A stretch of DNA of 64,000 bases from Cohnella baijiui (GCF_020731285.1 NZ_JAJFOW010000008.1:1-64000); one strand, 5' to 3'; positions 6,728-16,814 are shown, counted from the first letter of the stretch. The notes: generated by a model from the letters alone, not told the origin. Translations and numbers: made by a program.

Positions 6728-8875
6728 TTAGGACATCTTCATTTTTGCGTAGCTGGATAGAATCAGCTTGAAGCGGAAACGTCCGTCATCCTCGTACCAC
6801 ATCGGAAAGTTCGTTCCCCATGTGTTGTTGTAGAGCAGAAAGTGGAACCCGCCCTCCAGCGGCGCGAACGCATTCGTGTGCTGCAGCAGCTTCGGCTCGC
6901 CCGGCGCCACCAGCGGCGCATCGAGCGTGCGGACTACGGCCGTGCCGTCCGCGCCTTCGTAATATAGCCCGCTGTCGACCGCATGAAGCGAGCGGTTCCC
7001 GCCCTTGACCACCTCCAACGGCGAGATTCGATCTCCCAACTTGTCCAGCTTCCACAGGTTCGGATTGTCCACCTTCGGCGCGAACGACAGCCAGAGCGCT
7101 TCCGGCTGCCGATTGGCCGGTTTGCCGGTCCAATTCACGTCCACCTCCACCTCGTCGTCCGACCGCGCCAACCGATACTCCAACAGCACCTCCGCAGGAG
7201 CACCCATCAAGCGCACGGTCTCCTCCGGCATCGCCAGCTTGACGAAGATTCGCTCCAGTCCCGCTTCGCTCTGCCGCGCCATTCGAACGAGCGAAGGCGA
7301 GTACCGTCGGTGAACCGGCTTTGGATCGGCAAACTCCAAGCCCGGCTTGCCGAAGTCCGCTTCCGACCAAGCTTGGGTCTGCCGCCGATGCTCCAAATAC
7401 TGCTCCAGCCACGCGCTATACGCCTGCTCCCCGAACGATTCATAACGGAATGCGCCGAGGCGATGCCGATCGTCCGCCCAATGCTTGCCTCGCCGATCCG
7501 TCAGTTCTATCAGGGAGCCATCGGCGCCGAAACATACCGTAAAGGCGCCAAGTGTATAACGAACTCCCGGACGAATGTCCGCCGCCCCTTCCGGAATCGC
7601 CGTCGTCGGCGCAAGCGCAGCCAACGCCGCCCGCGCCTCCTCCCCCAGCGAGGGTGGAAGCGCGGCGACGGCCCGGTCCGCGTAGCTTCGCTGTTCCTCC
7701 CATGACTGCTCCATGCTGCGGAACGATCCCCTCTTCGGCTCCTCGTTGGCGGACTCGTCCACGCATGCGACGGCATGGTCCTCCGCGTGATGGTCATTCA
7801 GCATGGCGAACGCGCCGAAATGTCGGTATTTGGCGGGAACGGCATCGCTCCCTACGAAGTCGGCCGCGCGCGCGCGTTCGAAGTCGCGGCGGGCATAATT
7901 CATGTAGTCGGATAGATGCGTCTTCTCATCCAGCCCCCACGTATGCTCCGCCGTCAGGAGCAGATTATCGGACAACGCGTCGTGCGCCTTGCTCTCCGGG
8001 TCCAGACGGCCTTCCGCCAGCCACTTACGGCGCAGCCGCGACAGCGCCCGGTAAATCGCCACCTTCCGCGGATCCGAACCCGTTCCGTGAATCCAGGTGT
8101 CCCCGATCTCCTCCCGGACGACCGGCAGGCGGTCCTCGTGTTCAAGCAGCCGCCGGGCGAACGCGTCCATCGTCGAAGCCTGAATGACCGCGCCGGGGTA
8201 TCGTTCCCGCAACCGGGCAAAATCCGCCCGGATTCGCTCGCAGGACGGGGGACCCAGATTGTCCCCCGTATGGGCGAAGACGAGCACTTCATGGAAATCG
8301 TCGAGCTCCAGCGCAGCGCCGTATTCCTTGGCATAATTGACGAGCAGCCGCGAACCGTCCGCTCCTTGCCAAACGAACAATTCGGGCACATCGGGCACCT
8401 TGGATGCAGGGTTCACGCCGATGTGCAAATAACGGATTCCCTGTTCGGCCATTAGCGGGACGATGCCCCGCGTATGGCCCGGCACGTCGGTCATCTTGGC
8501 CGCGATCGTCTTCCTGCCGAACTGCCGGTCGAGCCGGGAGGCGATGGACAAGCCGTAAGCAAACAGCGACGGATCGATCAGTTCCGTGTGCGTCGTGAAC
8601 GGAAGCCCGTGCCAGGCGATATGCCCCTTGTGAATCGCTTTTTCCATTCGAGCATGATCCGTATCGGCACGATTGAAATATTCATGGATCAGCCAGGAGC
8701 CGGTGGTCCATAGGAACCTATCCGCTCCTCCCTCCGCTTCTAACTGCTCCGCAAGTGTCAATGCCTGCGGAATAAACAAGCGCATGTAGCGATCGACCAC
8801 GCGCTCCGCCAGATCGGTAAAGCCGATATCTAGATGCGTCTTGAATACGACATGAACGCGTTCCACTTTCCTCAT
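6728..8875 (-). CDS. DUF5054 protein, GH38 alpha-mannosidase-like
   Basis: A 715-residue protein with no signal peptide, so probably cytosolic. The N-terminal 300 residues match the GH38-like barrel of DUF5054: VHVVFKTHLDIGFTDL (HLD, likely metal and nucleophile area), LWTTGSWLIHEYF, GHIAWHGLPFTTHTEL and MTDVPGHTRGIVPLMAEQG. The rest is a mid-domain (SDNLLLTAEHTWGLDEKTH) and a beta-sandwich C-terminus. GH38-type enzymes need a divalent metal and act on alpha-mannosides, but the substrate of DUF5054 members is not known to me. It is the last gene of the cluster, so it likely finishes degradation of imported oligosaccharide. AGGTG precedes the ATG. Confidence 0.8.
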   Translation of the reverse strand: MRKVERVHVVFKTHLDIGFTDLAERVVDRYMRLFIPQALTLAEQLEAEGGADRFLWTTGSWLIHEYFNRADTDHARMEKAIHKGHIAWHGLPFTTHTELIDPSLFAYGLSIASRLDRQFGRKTIAAKMTDVPGHTRGIVPLMAEQGIRYLHIGVNPASKVPDVPELFVWQGADGSRLLVNYAKEYGAALELDDFHEVLVFAHTGDNLGPPSCERIRADFARLRERYPGAVIQASTMDAFARRLLEHEDRLPVVREEIGDTWIHGTGSDPRKVAIYRALSRLRRKWLAEGRLDPESKAHDALSDNLLLTAEHTWGLDEKTHLSDYMNYARRDFERARAADFVGSDAVPAKYRHFGAFAMLNDHHAEDHAVACVDESANEEPKRGSFRSMEQSWEEQRSYADRAVAALPPSLGEEARAALAALAPTTAIPEGAADIRPGVRYTLGAFTVCFGADGSLIELTDRRGKHWADDRHRLGAFRYESFGEQAYSAWLEQYLEHRRQTQAWSEADFGKPGLEFADPKPVHRRYSPSLVRMARQSEAGLERIFVKLAMPEETVRLMGAPAEVLLEYRLARSDDEVEVDVNWTGKPANRQPEALWLSFAPKVDNPNLWKLDKLGDRISPLEVVKGGNRSLHAVDSGLYYEGADGTAVVRTLDAPLVAPGEPKLLQHTNAFAPLEGGFHFLLYNNTWGTNFPMWYEDDGRFRFKLILSSYAKMKMS

Positions 8876-10317
8876 AAGGATTCACCTGTCTTCAATCTCG
8901 ATTGATCTAACACTCCATCTGCGATCGAACCGTTATCCTTTCCTACTTGCTCGGGAACCGAACCGTCTCCGACAGCAGCTTCTTGCCGTCCGCGCCGCTG
9001 CTGACGTACAGCTCGATTCGACTCCGGCTTCAGATCCATCGCCTGGAAGCTGGCCGTCGACCAATTGACCGTAGCCAGCTCCGCGCCATCGCGGTAAACC
9101 TTAAAGTACGAAGCGTTCGAGGCGGCCGTCCAGTTCAACGTTGCGCTCGATTCCGTCACGTCCGTTGCGGTCAGATTACCGGATGCCGGCCAAGAGGCGT
9201 TCTGCATCAGCGCATCGTACAGAGCGGTAAAGGACTCTGTCGGGTACCCTCGATTCTCCCATTTCGGCGAGGCGGTGTAATCCGAGGATGTGAAGATGCC
9301 CTTAGGCAACTGGAAGAAATACCAACTGGGCTCTAATTGAACGAATGAAGCCCCCTGGCCCAGCCCGCTCAACGCCCAGTCTATCATATACGAGGCAGGG
9401 CAATCCTCCTCGTCGCTTGACTCGCAATTCCACGATTGATCGGACAAGCCGTATCCCGCGGCGCCTTGATCGACGAAGCTTTGGACCGCAGTCTGCCAAT
9501 TGCCGATTCTGTCATCCGGCTTGCCTACTTCGTTGTTGGCATAGGTGACGGTCACCATCCCCGGATACTTGGCTGTCCAATCCGACAATTGCCGTTCGTT
9601 CTCTGCTTGCGGCCCGTCCCAAGAATGAAGCGCATACCAATGCGCGTCGGACCATTGGACGAACATGCCGTTCTGCTTGGCGAACGCCAAGTAGGGTTCG
9701 ATTATGCTCGACTGGAAGAAGCGGCCGTCCGGAATCTTCCAGCAATGCAGCGCCCAGTCCGGGTCGGTCGTCTTGACCGCCCGAATCGTGAAATCCTGAC
9801 CGAACACCTCGAAGATGCGCAGCCCGGCAAATTCGTCTCCGTATTTGCTCTTGTACCCGGCCAATTCGTCTACCGAAGCGGCGACTCCATGATACGGGTC
9901 CGCGGGTGCGTTGAACGTATCCATTGTGCAACTGCCCAACGTTTCGACGTCGGAGGATACCGCATCCAACAGGAACGGCATGTCATTGGCAGCCAGCGTA
10001 TCCAATACCGCCTGGAGGTTCTCCTTGTTTTTCACCATCGGGTTCAAGACGACTAGCACTCGATAGCGAGTCTTCAACGGCTTGATCGCATCCAAGATGC
10101 GCTGCAACCCGACCTGGTCGTTGTTCACGACGATCCCGTTGCCGAAGCCTTGGTCGATGTTGAACACCAGCGTCTTTTTCGAGGCGTCCGGTACTTCGTG
10201 CTCTTCACCGTCAGTTATCAGCGCTCCGAAAAACTTCAGGCCGCCGAAGATAAGCAACGCGAGCAGCACCAGCATCGTGAGACCGATCAGCAGCGATTTT
10301 TTCTTTCGTATTCTCAT
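8872..10317 (-). CDS. Secreted carbohydrate-active candidate with a frameshifted C-terminal Fn3 domain
   Basis: The frame has 481 codons. Residues 8-32 form a membrane anchor or signal. Residues 48-365 are an unrecognised domain shared with the next upstream gene: FNIDQGFGNGIVVNNDQV, VLVVLNPMV, TLGSC, FEVFGQDFTIRAVKTTDPDW, TYANNEVG, YGLSDQSW and LEPSWYFFQLPKG. Alternating strands and helices suggest a TIM barrel; GH98 is one possibility, not established. Residues 375-430 start a fibronectin III domain that turns nonsensical after LKPES. One frame over, the sequence reads IELYVSSGADGKKLLSETV and stops at 8943, a natural Fn3 end. So a 1-base frameshift lies near 9014-9024, real or a sequencing error; the intended gene is probably 8943-10317. 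Confidence 0.6.
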   Translation of the reverse strand: MRIRKKKSLLIGLTMLVLLALLIFGGLKFFGALITDGEEHEVPDASKKTLVFNIDQGFGNGIVVNNDQVGLQRILDAIKPLKTRYRVLVVLNPMVKNKENLQAVLDTLAANDMPFLLDAVSSDVETLGSCTMDTFNAPADPYHGVAASVDELAGYKSKYGDEFAGLRIFEVFGQDFTIRAVKTTDPDWALHCWKIPDGRFFQSSIIEPYLAFAKQNGMFVQWSDAHWYALHSWDGPQAENERQLSDWTAKYPGMVTVTYANNEVGKPDDRIGNWQTAVQSFVDQGAAGYGLSDQSWNCESSDEEDCPASYMIDWALSGLGQGASFVQLEPSWYFFQLPKGIFTSSDYTASPKWENRGYPTESFTALYDALMQNASWPASGNLTATDVTESSATLNWTAASNASYFKVYRDGAELATVNWSTASFQAMDLKPESNRAVRQQRRGRQEAAVGDGSVPEQVGKDNGSIADGVLDQSRLKTGESL

Positions 10318-10335
10318 GATCCTCCCCTGCCCGAA

Positions 10336-11865
10336 TCAAGGTCCCAACAGAGCGTTTTTCAGCGCCGTGAAGTTGCTTGTCGCGTATCCCCGATTCACCC
10401 AGTCCGGCGAAGTCGTGTAGTTGTCATAGCTGAAGGAGCCTCTGGGCAACTGGAAGAAATACCAGATCGGTTCGAACTGCACGTACGACGCGCCCTGGCT
10501 TAACCCGCTCCGTGCCCAATCGATAATCGTCGAAGCCGGACAAGTCACCTCGCTCGATCCGCATTCCCAGGACTGGTCGGATAGACCGTATCCCGAAGCT
10601 CCCTGATCGACAAAGCCTTGAATCGCATTCGCCCAGTCGTAAATCCGGCTCGCCGGCGCGCCTATCTCATTATTGGCATAGGTGACGATCACGCGTCCCG
10701 GATAGGTGTTCAACAAGTTCGCCAACTGCTGCTCGCTCGTTGCTTGCGGCGCATCCCAAGTCCGGTTCCGATACCAGTCCGGATCGGACCATTGAACGAA
10801 CATATTGTGCTGATCCGCGAAAGCTACATACGGCGCAAGCAGATTGATCTGGAAGAAGCTGTCGCTCGGAATCTTCCAGCAGGGCAGCGCCCAGTCCGGA
10901 TCGGTCGTCTTGACCGCGCGAATCGTGAAGTCCTGGCCGAACATCTCGAAGATGCGCAATCCGGCGAAATAGTTGCCGTATCGCGTTTTGTACCCGGTCA
11001 ATTCGCTGATCGAAGCGGCAATTCCGTGATACGGATCGGCGGGCGCGTTAAAGGTGTCCGTACAACTCCCTAACGTCTCGACATCGGAAGACGCCGCTTC
11101 AAGCAGGAATGACATGCCGTTCGCCGCCAACGTGTCCAATACCGCTTTCAGATTCGTCTTGTTTTGCACCATCGGATTCAGGACGAAGATGACGTTGTAC
11201 TTGGTTTGCAATGGCTGCACGGCGTCGATGATGCGCTGCAACGCGACCTGGTCGTTGTTCACGACGATCCCGTTGCCGAAGCCTTGGTCCAGATTGAACA
11301 CCAGCGTACTGCGGGCATTCGGCGGAGGGACTGTCGATAAGACGCGCATCTCGTTCATGGCGAAGTGATTCCAGACCAAATAAGCGCCGTTTATTTTCAA
11401 CCGAACGCCCTTCTTGTTCGTCACCGGAGAGAAATTGAGCGTCCTGCTCTCCAGCGTGGAGTCGTTGGTCGACCAGGCCACATCGCCGGAGGAAGCGACG
11501 GTCGTCCAATTCGTCGCGCCGTCATCGGACACTTGAATGTCCCAATTTTTCGGCAACTGACCGAGGGCATTCCATCCCGAGATGCGAACGCTGTTGAATT
11601 TTTGCCCGCTCGGCCAGGTCAGGGTTACATATTGCGGAAACGACGGATTGTCCGCGCTTACATAACTGGTCGACACGATGCCGTCATTCAGATGGCTCAC
11701 CGGGTTGCTCGGGTTCACACTGGTGGCGGAAGCCGTCGCGGTTAGCGCCAGATTCGTCGAATCTGCGGCCGCCTTGGAAGGCGCCCACCCGCCAAACGTC
11801 ATTCCCGCAACACCGACGGCCAGAAGCAAAGCTGCCCAGAAGCGAAGCCGTTCGAATCCATACAT
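10336..11865 (-). CDS. Secreted F5/8-type C (discoidin) domain protein, paralogue of the downstream gene
   Basis: A 509-residue exported protein. A signal peptide ends near SKAAA. Residues 38-180 look like an F5/8 type C/CBM32 carbohydrate-binding domain (VSHLNDG, GWNALGQLPKNWDIQVSDDG, NEMRVL). The remaining 320 residues are the same unknown domain as in the next gene, about 60-70% identical by eye, with FNLDQGFGNGIVVNNDQV, FEMFGQDFTIRAVKTTDPDW, TYANNEIG, YGLSDQSW and FEPIWYFFQLPRG. Conserved Glu and Asp in these motifs are candidates for catalysis. The start is MYGFERL, where GGAGG lies 9 bases upstream. It probably binds and trims the polysaccharide the cluster targets. Confidence 0.7.
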   Translation of the reverse strand: MYGFERLRFWAALLLAVGVAGMTFGGWAPSKAAADSTNLALTATASATSVNPSNPVSHLNDGIVSTSYVSADNPSFPQYVTLTWPSGQKFNSVRISGWNALGQLPKNWDIQVSDDGATNWTTVASSGDVAWSTNDSTLESRTLNFSPVTNKKGVRLKINGAYLVWNHFAMNEMRVLSTVPPPNARSTLVFNLDQGFGNGIVVNNDQVALQRIIDAVQPLQTKYNVIFVLNPMVQNKTNLKAVLDTLAANGMSFLLEAASSDVETLGSCTDTFNAPADPYHGIAASISELTGYKTRYGNYFAGLRIFEMFGQDFTIRAVKTTDPDWALPCWKIPSDSFFQINLLAPYVAFADQHNMFVQWSDPDWYRNRTWDAPQATSEQQLANLLNTYPGRVIVTYANNEIGAPASRIYDWANAIQGFVDQGASGYGLSDQSWECGSSEVTCPASTIIDWARSGLSQGASYVQFEPIWYFFQLPRGSFSYDNYTTSPDWVNRGYATSNFTALKNALLGP

Positions 11866-11869
11866 AACC

Positions 11870-13030
11870 TCATCCCTCCGCATCGTTTGATAGACAAGAA
11901 TAGACGGTATTTTTCAAGCGTGGATGCACATAAGATTCCTGGTTGTTCAACAACTGTTGGGCGTACATGACCGTCAGCCGGGAAGCAGGATCGCAGACGG
12001 CCAAGCATCCGGCGGCGCCGCTCCAGCCGAATTCGCCAATCGAGCTTAGAAGCCCGCTTTGCGATGGAGAGAGATGCGTACGAACGCCCAGCCCATAGCC
12101 GTAGCCGACGAACGGCACCCAAGGAAAAGCATGAAAATCCTCTCGCATTCGCGCGGTCAAATGATCGGTCCGCATCAGCTCCACCATAGCCGGCGACAGA
12201 ATGCGCACGCCACTCGGAGCCGTTCCCAAGTTGGTGAGCGCATTCAGGAACAGCGCATAGTCGCTCACCGTCGACAGCAACCCCGCCCCGCCGCTCTCAA
12301 ACTGCGAGCCGAGGCGGAACGAGTTCCCGTCCTTGCGAACGGCTCTGCCCGCTTCGTCGTGATAGGCGTACTGCGGCGCCAGCCGGCCTTGTTGCTCATC
12401 CGTGAGATCGAAGCCGGTGTCGCTCATGCCGAGGGGCTCCGTAATCTCATCCCGCACGTATATGCCGAATCGTCTGCCGTCCACCGCCTCGATTAAGGCA
12501 GCCAATACGTCGTGACCGAAGCCATAGCTCCACCTTGTGCCAGGTTCGAACAGCAGCGGCTCCTTAGCCAGCGCAGCTGCAAAGGAACGGGTCGGCGCGC
12601 GGCCATTCGTGCTTCTTGCCATTTCCCGGATCGCAGGCGCCTCAAGATCGTAGGAGAAGCCGGCCGTCATCGTGAACAGATCGCGAACCGTAATCGGCCG
12701 CTCCGCCTTCTCCACCGCCTGTCGACCGTCCGGCAACGTCTTCCGAACATTCATCTCGACATATTCCGGCAAATAATCCGCGAGCGGATCGCCGAGCAGC
12801 ATCGCCCCCCTCTCCACCAGTTGCAGCGCCGCCGTGCACGTCATCAGCTTCGTGAGCGAATAGAGATGGACGATCTGCCGTTCCGCAATCGGCGTCCTTC
12901 GCTCCAGGTCGGCATAGCCGTTGCGATAATGAAAAACCGTCTCATTGCGGAGGATGACCATCACCTCCGCCCACGGGATGCGCCAGGCGGTGATGCGGTC
13001 TATCAATCGGGCCAGCGGCTGGAAGTCCAT
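11870..13030 (-). CDS. Serine hydrolase, class C beta-lactamase/esterase superfamily
   Basis: A 386-residue beta-lactamase-fold protein without a signal peptide. HLYSLTKLMTC holds the S-x-x-K motif (Ser58, Lys61). WSYGFGHDVLAALIE is at the usual place of the Y-x-N motif, with Tyr kept. FGWSGAAGCLAV is the likely third motif. Members act as esterases, peptidases or transesterases rather than true beta-lactamases. Its place inside the glycan cluster, 4 bases before the discoidin gene, suggests removal of acyl groups from the glycan; this is inference. GGAGG precedes the ATG. Confidence 0.8.
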   Translation of the reverse strand: MDFQPLARLIDRITAWRIPWAEVMVILRNETVFHYRNGYADLERRTPIAERQIVHLYSLTKLMTCTAALQLVERGAMLLGDPLADYLPEYVEMNVRKTLPDGRQAVEKAERPITVRDLFTMTAGFSYDLEAPAIREMARSTNGRAPTRSFAAALAKEPLLFEPGTRWSYGFGHDVLAALIEAVDGRRFGIYVRDEITEPLGMSDTGFDLTDEQQGRLAPQYAYHDEAGRAVRKDGNSFRLGSQFESGGAGLLSTVSDYALFLNALTNLGTAPSGVRILSPAMVELMRTDHLTARMREDFHAFPWVPFVGYGYGLGVRTHLSPSQSGLLSSIGEFGWSGAAGCLAVCDPASRLTVMYAQQLLNNQESYVHPRLKNTVYSCLSNDAEG

Positions 13031-13092
13031 CGTTCATCCTCCCGGAGATATGCGCTCCTCGCGAAAATAGAAACCGGCTTGACGGCCGTACG

Positions 13093-13977
13093 CTATTCTT
13101 TCACCGATCCCAGCACGATCCCATGCACGAAGTACTTTTGGAGGAACGGGTAAACAAGCAGGATCGGAATCATTGCGACGACCAGCTTGGCCGAATTTAG
13201 CGTCTTGTTCGATACCTTCATCATCTGGATTAACTGATCCGTCGACAAATTTTGCATCTGCTGCGGATCGATGACGATGACCAATTGCTGGATATACGTC
13301 TGCAACGGATAATTGTCGGGCTTGCTCATATAGATCAGGCCGTCGAAGAACGAATTCCAGTGCCCGACGATGCTGAACAGCGTCACCGTCGCAAGCCCCG
13401 GCAGCGATAACGGGAGATTGATGCGTAGAAGCGTATACCAGGGGCCGGCTCCGTCGACGTAAGCGGCTTCGTGCAACTCTTTCGGCAGGTTGCGGAAGAA
13501 ATTCATAATGAGGATCACGTTAAAGATCGGAACCGCTCCCGGAATGACCAGCGCCCAGATGCTGTTCTGCAAGCCGAGCGACGTCACGACGACGTAAGAG
13601 GGAATCAGTCCGCCGGAGAACAGCATGCAAAACACCATGTACCACATGTAGGTGTGGCGGCCGGGGAACGCCTTCGACAAAGGATAGGCCATCAGCACCG
13701 TTAGGATCAGGTTGATCGCCCCGCCGAGCAGCACTCTTTTGACCGAAACGCCGAATGCGCGGAAAAATTGTGCATCCTCCAGAATGATCCGATAGGACGA
13801 CAGGTTGAAGCCGACCGGCCAGAAACGGACAAAACCGGCATTCGCGGCCGCCTTATCGCTGAAGGAAAGCATAATCGTGTACCATAACGGATACAAGCAA
13901 AGCAGAGCGGCAACGGTCAGCACCACGAAGATGCTTGTATCCGCAAGGCGGGCGCCAACACTTTGCGACCTTACCAT
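13093..13977 (-). CDS. Carbohydrate ABC transporter permease, LplC/YtcP type
   Basis: A 294-residue membrane protein with six predicted helices. It carries the EAA loop ([21 protein letters not shown]) that contacts the ATPase, and ends [18 protein letters not shown], a hallmark of the LplC/YtcP group. It pairs with the permease encoded 18 bases upstream and the lipoprotein at 14963. No ATPase gene is nearby; such importers usually share a general MsmX-like ATPase encoded elsewhere. GGAG lies 7 bases before the ATG. Confidence 0.92.
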   Translation of the reverse strand: MVRSQSVGARLADTSIFVVLTVAALLCLYPLWYTIMLSFSDKAAANAGFVRFWPVGFNLSSYRIILEDAQFFRAFGVSVKRVLLGGAINLILTVLMAYPLSKAFPGRHTYMWYMVFCMLFSGGLIPSYVVVTSLGLQNSIWALVIPGAVPIFNVILIMNFFRNLPKELHEAAYVDGAGPWYTLLRINLPLSLPGLATVTLFSIVGHWNSFFDGLIYMSKPDNYPLQTYIQQLVIVIDPQQMQNLSTDQLIQMMKVSNKTLNSAKLVVAMIPILLVYPFLQKYFVHGIVLGSVKE

Positions 13978-13995
13978 GATGGATCTCCTTTCCGC

Positions 13996-14886
13996 CTAGA
14001 AAATTCGATAATTCGCAAACTTGTACGCCAACCGGTAGGAGATCACGATCAAAACAATCGCGATAACGGATTTGAACAGCCCGATCGCCGTCGCCAATCC
14101 GTATTGCATCTGAATCAAGCCGAGGCGGTACACATACGTATCGATAATGTCGCCCGTCGAGTACACCAGCGGGTTATACAGGGTAAAGATTTGATCGAAG
14201 CCCGCGTTCAGGACGTTGCCTAGACTCAGCGTCGACAAGAGGACGACCGTCGTCGTAATGCCGGGCAGCGTAATATACCGCAATTTCTGCAGGCGGCTCG
14301 CCCCGTCGATCTCGGCCGCTTCGTATAACGCCGGATTGATCCCCGTCAGGGCGGCCAAATAAATGATCGTGCCGAAGCCGAACTCTTTCCATGTATCGCA
14401 CGCCACGACAATCGGCCGGAACCACGTATTGCTGGCCATGAACATGATCGGCTTCGCCCCGAACAGCGTGACGACCTGATTGACGATCCCGTCGAGCGAG
14501 AACATCGTCAGAATAATCCCCGACAGAATGACCCAGGACATGAAGTGGGGCAAATAGACGATCGTCTGCACCCAGCGTTTGAACCAACGCGTGCGCACCT
14601 CGTGCAGCAGCAGGGCAAACGTGACCGGAATGACAATGCCCGCGACAATCTTGAGCGAGGCGATGACCAAGGTGTTCATAAAAATTTGGCGGCTGTCGGG
14701 AATTTGCAGCATAAATTCAAAGTTGGCCAGACCGGCCCATCTCTGCTTCCAGAACAGCTTGCCCGGAACGAAATCCTGAAACGCGATTGCGATGCCGAAC
14801 ATCGGGACGATATTGAAAATAAACAGCAGAATCGCTCCCGGCAGCAGCATGAGATGGTAGTGCATCCACAAGCCCTTGTTTTTCAT
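13996..14886 (-). CDS. Carbohydrate ABC transporter permease, LplB/YteP type
   Basis: A 296-residue membrane protein with six predicted helices. It opens HYHLMLLPGAILLFIFNIVP and has the EAA loop YEAAEIDGASRLQKLRYITLP. The C-terminus ANYRIF matches the LplB/YteP group that takes up di- and oligosaccharides. It forms the transmembrane channel with the product of 13093-13977. AGGTG precedes the start by 7 bases. Confidence 0.92.
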   Translation of the reverse strand: MKNKGLWMHYHLMLLPGAILLFIFNIVPMFGIAIAFQDFVPGKLFWKQRWAGLANFEFMLQIPDSRQIFMNTLVIASLKIVAGIVIPVTFALLLHEVRTRWFKRWVQTIVYLPHFMSWVILSGIILTMFSLDGIVNQVVTLFGAKPIMFMASNTWFRPIVVACDTWKEFGFGTIIYLAALTGINPALYEAAEIDGASRLQKLRYITLPGITTTVVLLSTLSLGNVLNAGFDQIFTLYNPLVYSTGDIIDTYVYRLGLIQMQYGLATAIGLFKSVIAIVLIVISYRLAYKFANYRIF

Positions 14887-14962
14887 GAACGATCACCTTC
14901 CATCCTAAGCAACAAGACGAGGCGCCGGTACACTTACCTAGCGCCTGTCCGGCGGCTTACGG

Positions 14963-16636
14963 TTATGGCTTGACGGCTGCCGCCACTTCTTGCGTAATTT
15001 GATCGCCGCCGAGCCGCTTCCAGTCTTTGACGAAGTCATCGAACTTGTCGACCGGCTCATCGCCGACGATGATTTTCAGGAAAGTCTCGTTCTCAAGCTT
15101 CTGAAGCGTCGCCCACTTCAGATCCATCGATTTGGTCTGACCGAAGAAGACGTTGCGCTCGATGTTCAGGTTATCCGGTTTGGTCTGAGGAGCGGCAAGA
15201 AATCTCGCCGTCGAGTCCGCCCAAGCGGCAATGTCCTTTTTCGGATTTTCATTGTTTTTCATTATGGCGTCGTACCATCCCTTCATCTCGCCGGGAAGCG
15301 ACGAAGGGTCTTTGGCATCGACCGCCTTCTTGAGCGTAACGTAGGTATCGTATACGACATTCTCGTAGTCGATCTGCAGCGTGAACGGCCAGTTTGCCCA
15401 GTTGACGTTCAAACCTTTATAAATGTCCTTGGAATCCGGGTCCAACTGGCGAATTCCTTGATATTCCACGTTCAACACTTTAGCGATCGCTTCCGGATGA
15501 GCATACCCCTTCTTGACCACCAGGAACTGGGCAGTCGGATTCTGATCGTAGATGTTGAACTTCCCTTTCTCGTCGAACGGGACGGAGAGCGGCTTCCATT
15601 CCGCTTTCGGATCATTCTTGATCGAATCCGAGAAGACGCCGTACGGAATCCACCACGGCGCGAATACAATGCCAGCTTTGCCACTGGCTACCTGGTCGTT
15701 CTGGTCGCTCCGGATCGCGAACTGCTTGTCCAGAATGCCGTCCTGGTAGTAATCATGAAGCTTGCCGAGCGCCGTCTTCATCTCCGGAAGAATCGAGCTG
15801 TAGGAGATATTGCCCGATGCGTCGCGTAGCCATTGCCCCCTATAGGCATGCAATGCGCCGAAGATCGGGTCGAAGCCCCAGAACGTCCCCCACCCGGATA
15901 GCGCGGCAGAGCCCAGGAACCCGTACGTATCCTTCTGATTGTTGCCGTCCGGATCGTTGTCGACGAACGCCTTGGCGACGGCCGCCAGTTCGTCCAACGT
16001 CTTCGGTTCCTGCAGATTCAGCTTATCGAGCCAATCCTGCCGAATCCACGTCAGAATCTGCTGACCCCCGATCTGCGTATTCGGGAATGCCATCAGCTTT
16101 CCGTCGATCGTCGCCCTGCTGAGCACCCGGTCGCCGTACGATTCGTAGTATCCTTTGATCTGCGGACTGGCGTAATCTTTGTATACATCGGTAAGGTCTT
16201 CGATCAGCCCGGCATCTGCCAGTTGATGAAGCTGCTTCTCGTCGACGATGATCGCGTCCGGGAGCTGCCTGCTGGCAATGGAGACAGACAGCTTCTGCGC
16301 GTAGGCTTCCGGATTCTCCACTCGCCATTCATTTGTCACTTTCACGTTCAATTTCTTCTCCACATAGCGGTAATACTCGTTATCGTCGGCCGTATCTCCG
16401 CTTGGCAGATTGGAGCCCTGCGTGCTGACCATCTTCCCGATTGCCAGCGATACCGGCTGATCGTACCGGCTGAACGCCCCCGATTGGACGGTATTGCCTG
16501 AAGGGCTGCTGCCGCCGTCGGTTGAAGCGGCCGAGGATGATGGCGAACTCGTCTCCTGCTGTCCGCCGTTATTGCTGCACGCAGTCATAAAAGCGACCGC
16601 GGTTGCCAGTGTGAATGCCAACTTCGTTGCTTTCAT
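14963..16636 (-). CDS. Extracellular solute-binding lipoprotein, LplA/YtcQ type
   Basis: A 557-residue lipoprotein. A hydrophobic signal ends with lipobox FMTAC at residues 15-19, followed by a Ser/Gly-rich linker. The body has the large periplasmic-binding fold of LplA-type proteins (ITWIRQDWLDKLNLQEPKTL and GIVFAPWWIPYG). It captures oligosaccharides at the cell surface for the two permeases. The start is at 16636, with GGGGAG 5 bases upstream; the longer frame to 16759 lacks a signal and a ribosome site. The 178-bp gap to the kinase gene could hold a separate promoter, but I could not identify one. Confidence 0.92.
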   Translation of the reverse strand: MKATKLAFTLATAVAFMTACSNNGGQQETSSPSSSAASTDGGSSPSGNTVQSGAFSRYDQPVSLAIGKMVSTQGSNLPSGDTADDNEYYRYVEKKLNVKVTNEWRVENPEAYAQKLSVSIASRQLPDAIIVDEKQLHQLADAGLIEDLTDVYKDYASPQIKGYYESYGDRVLSRATIDGKLMAFPNTQIGGQQILTWIRQDWLDKLNLQEPKTLDELAAVAKAFVDNDPDGNNQKDTYGFLGSAALSGWGTFWGFDPIFGALHAYRGQWLRDASGNISYSSILPEMKTALGKLHDYYQDGILDKQFAIRSDQNDQVASGKAGIVFAPWWIPYGVFSDSIKNDPKAEWKPLSVPFDEKGKFNIYDQNPTAQFLVVKKGYAHPEAIAKVLNVEYQGIRQLDPDSKDIYKGLNVNWANWPFTLQIDYENVVYDTYVTLKKAVDAKDPSSLPGEMKGWYDAIMKNNENPKKDIAAWADSTARFLAAPQTKPDNLNIERNVFFGQTKSMDLKWATLQKLENETFLKIIVGDEPVDKFDDFVKDWKRLGGDQITQEVAAAVKP

Positions 16637-16814
16637 TTGTTCTCCCCCAATATCTGATTTGCTTGCATGGCCATCATAGCGCGGATACCGCTTGAACCGG
16701 GTGGGAAAACGGGCGCGGATAGGGAGAAAACGATACGAAAATCGGTAAGCTTGGGACAATCGAAGGCAAATTGACTTTTTTCACCCGTTGACTGACGGTT
16801 TTCCGCCTATCGGA

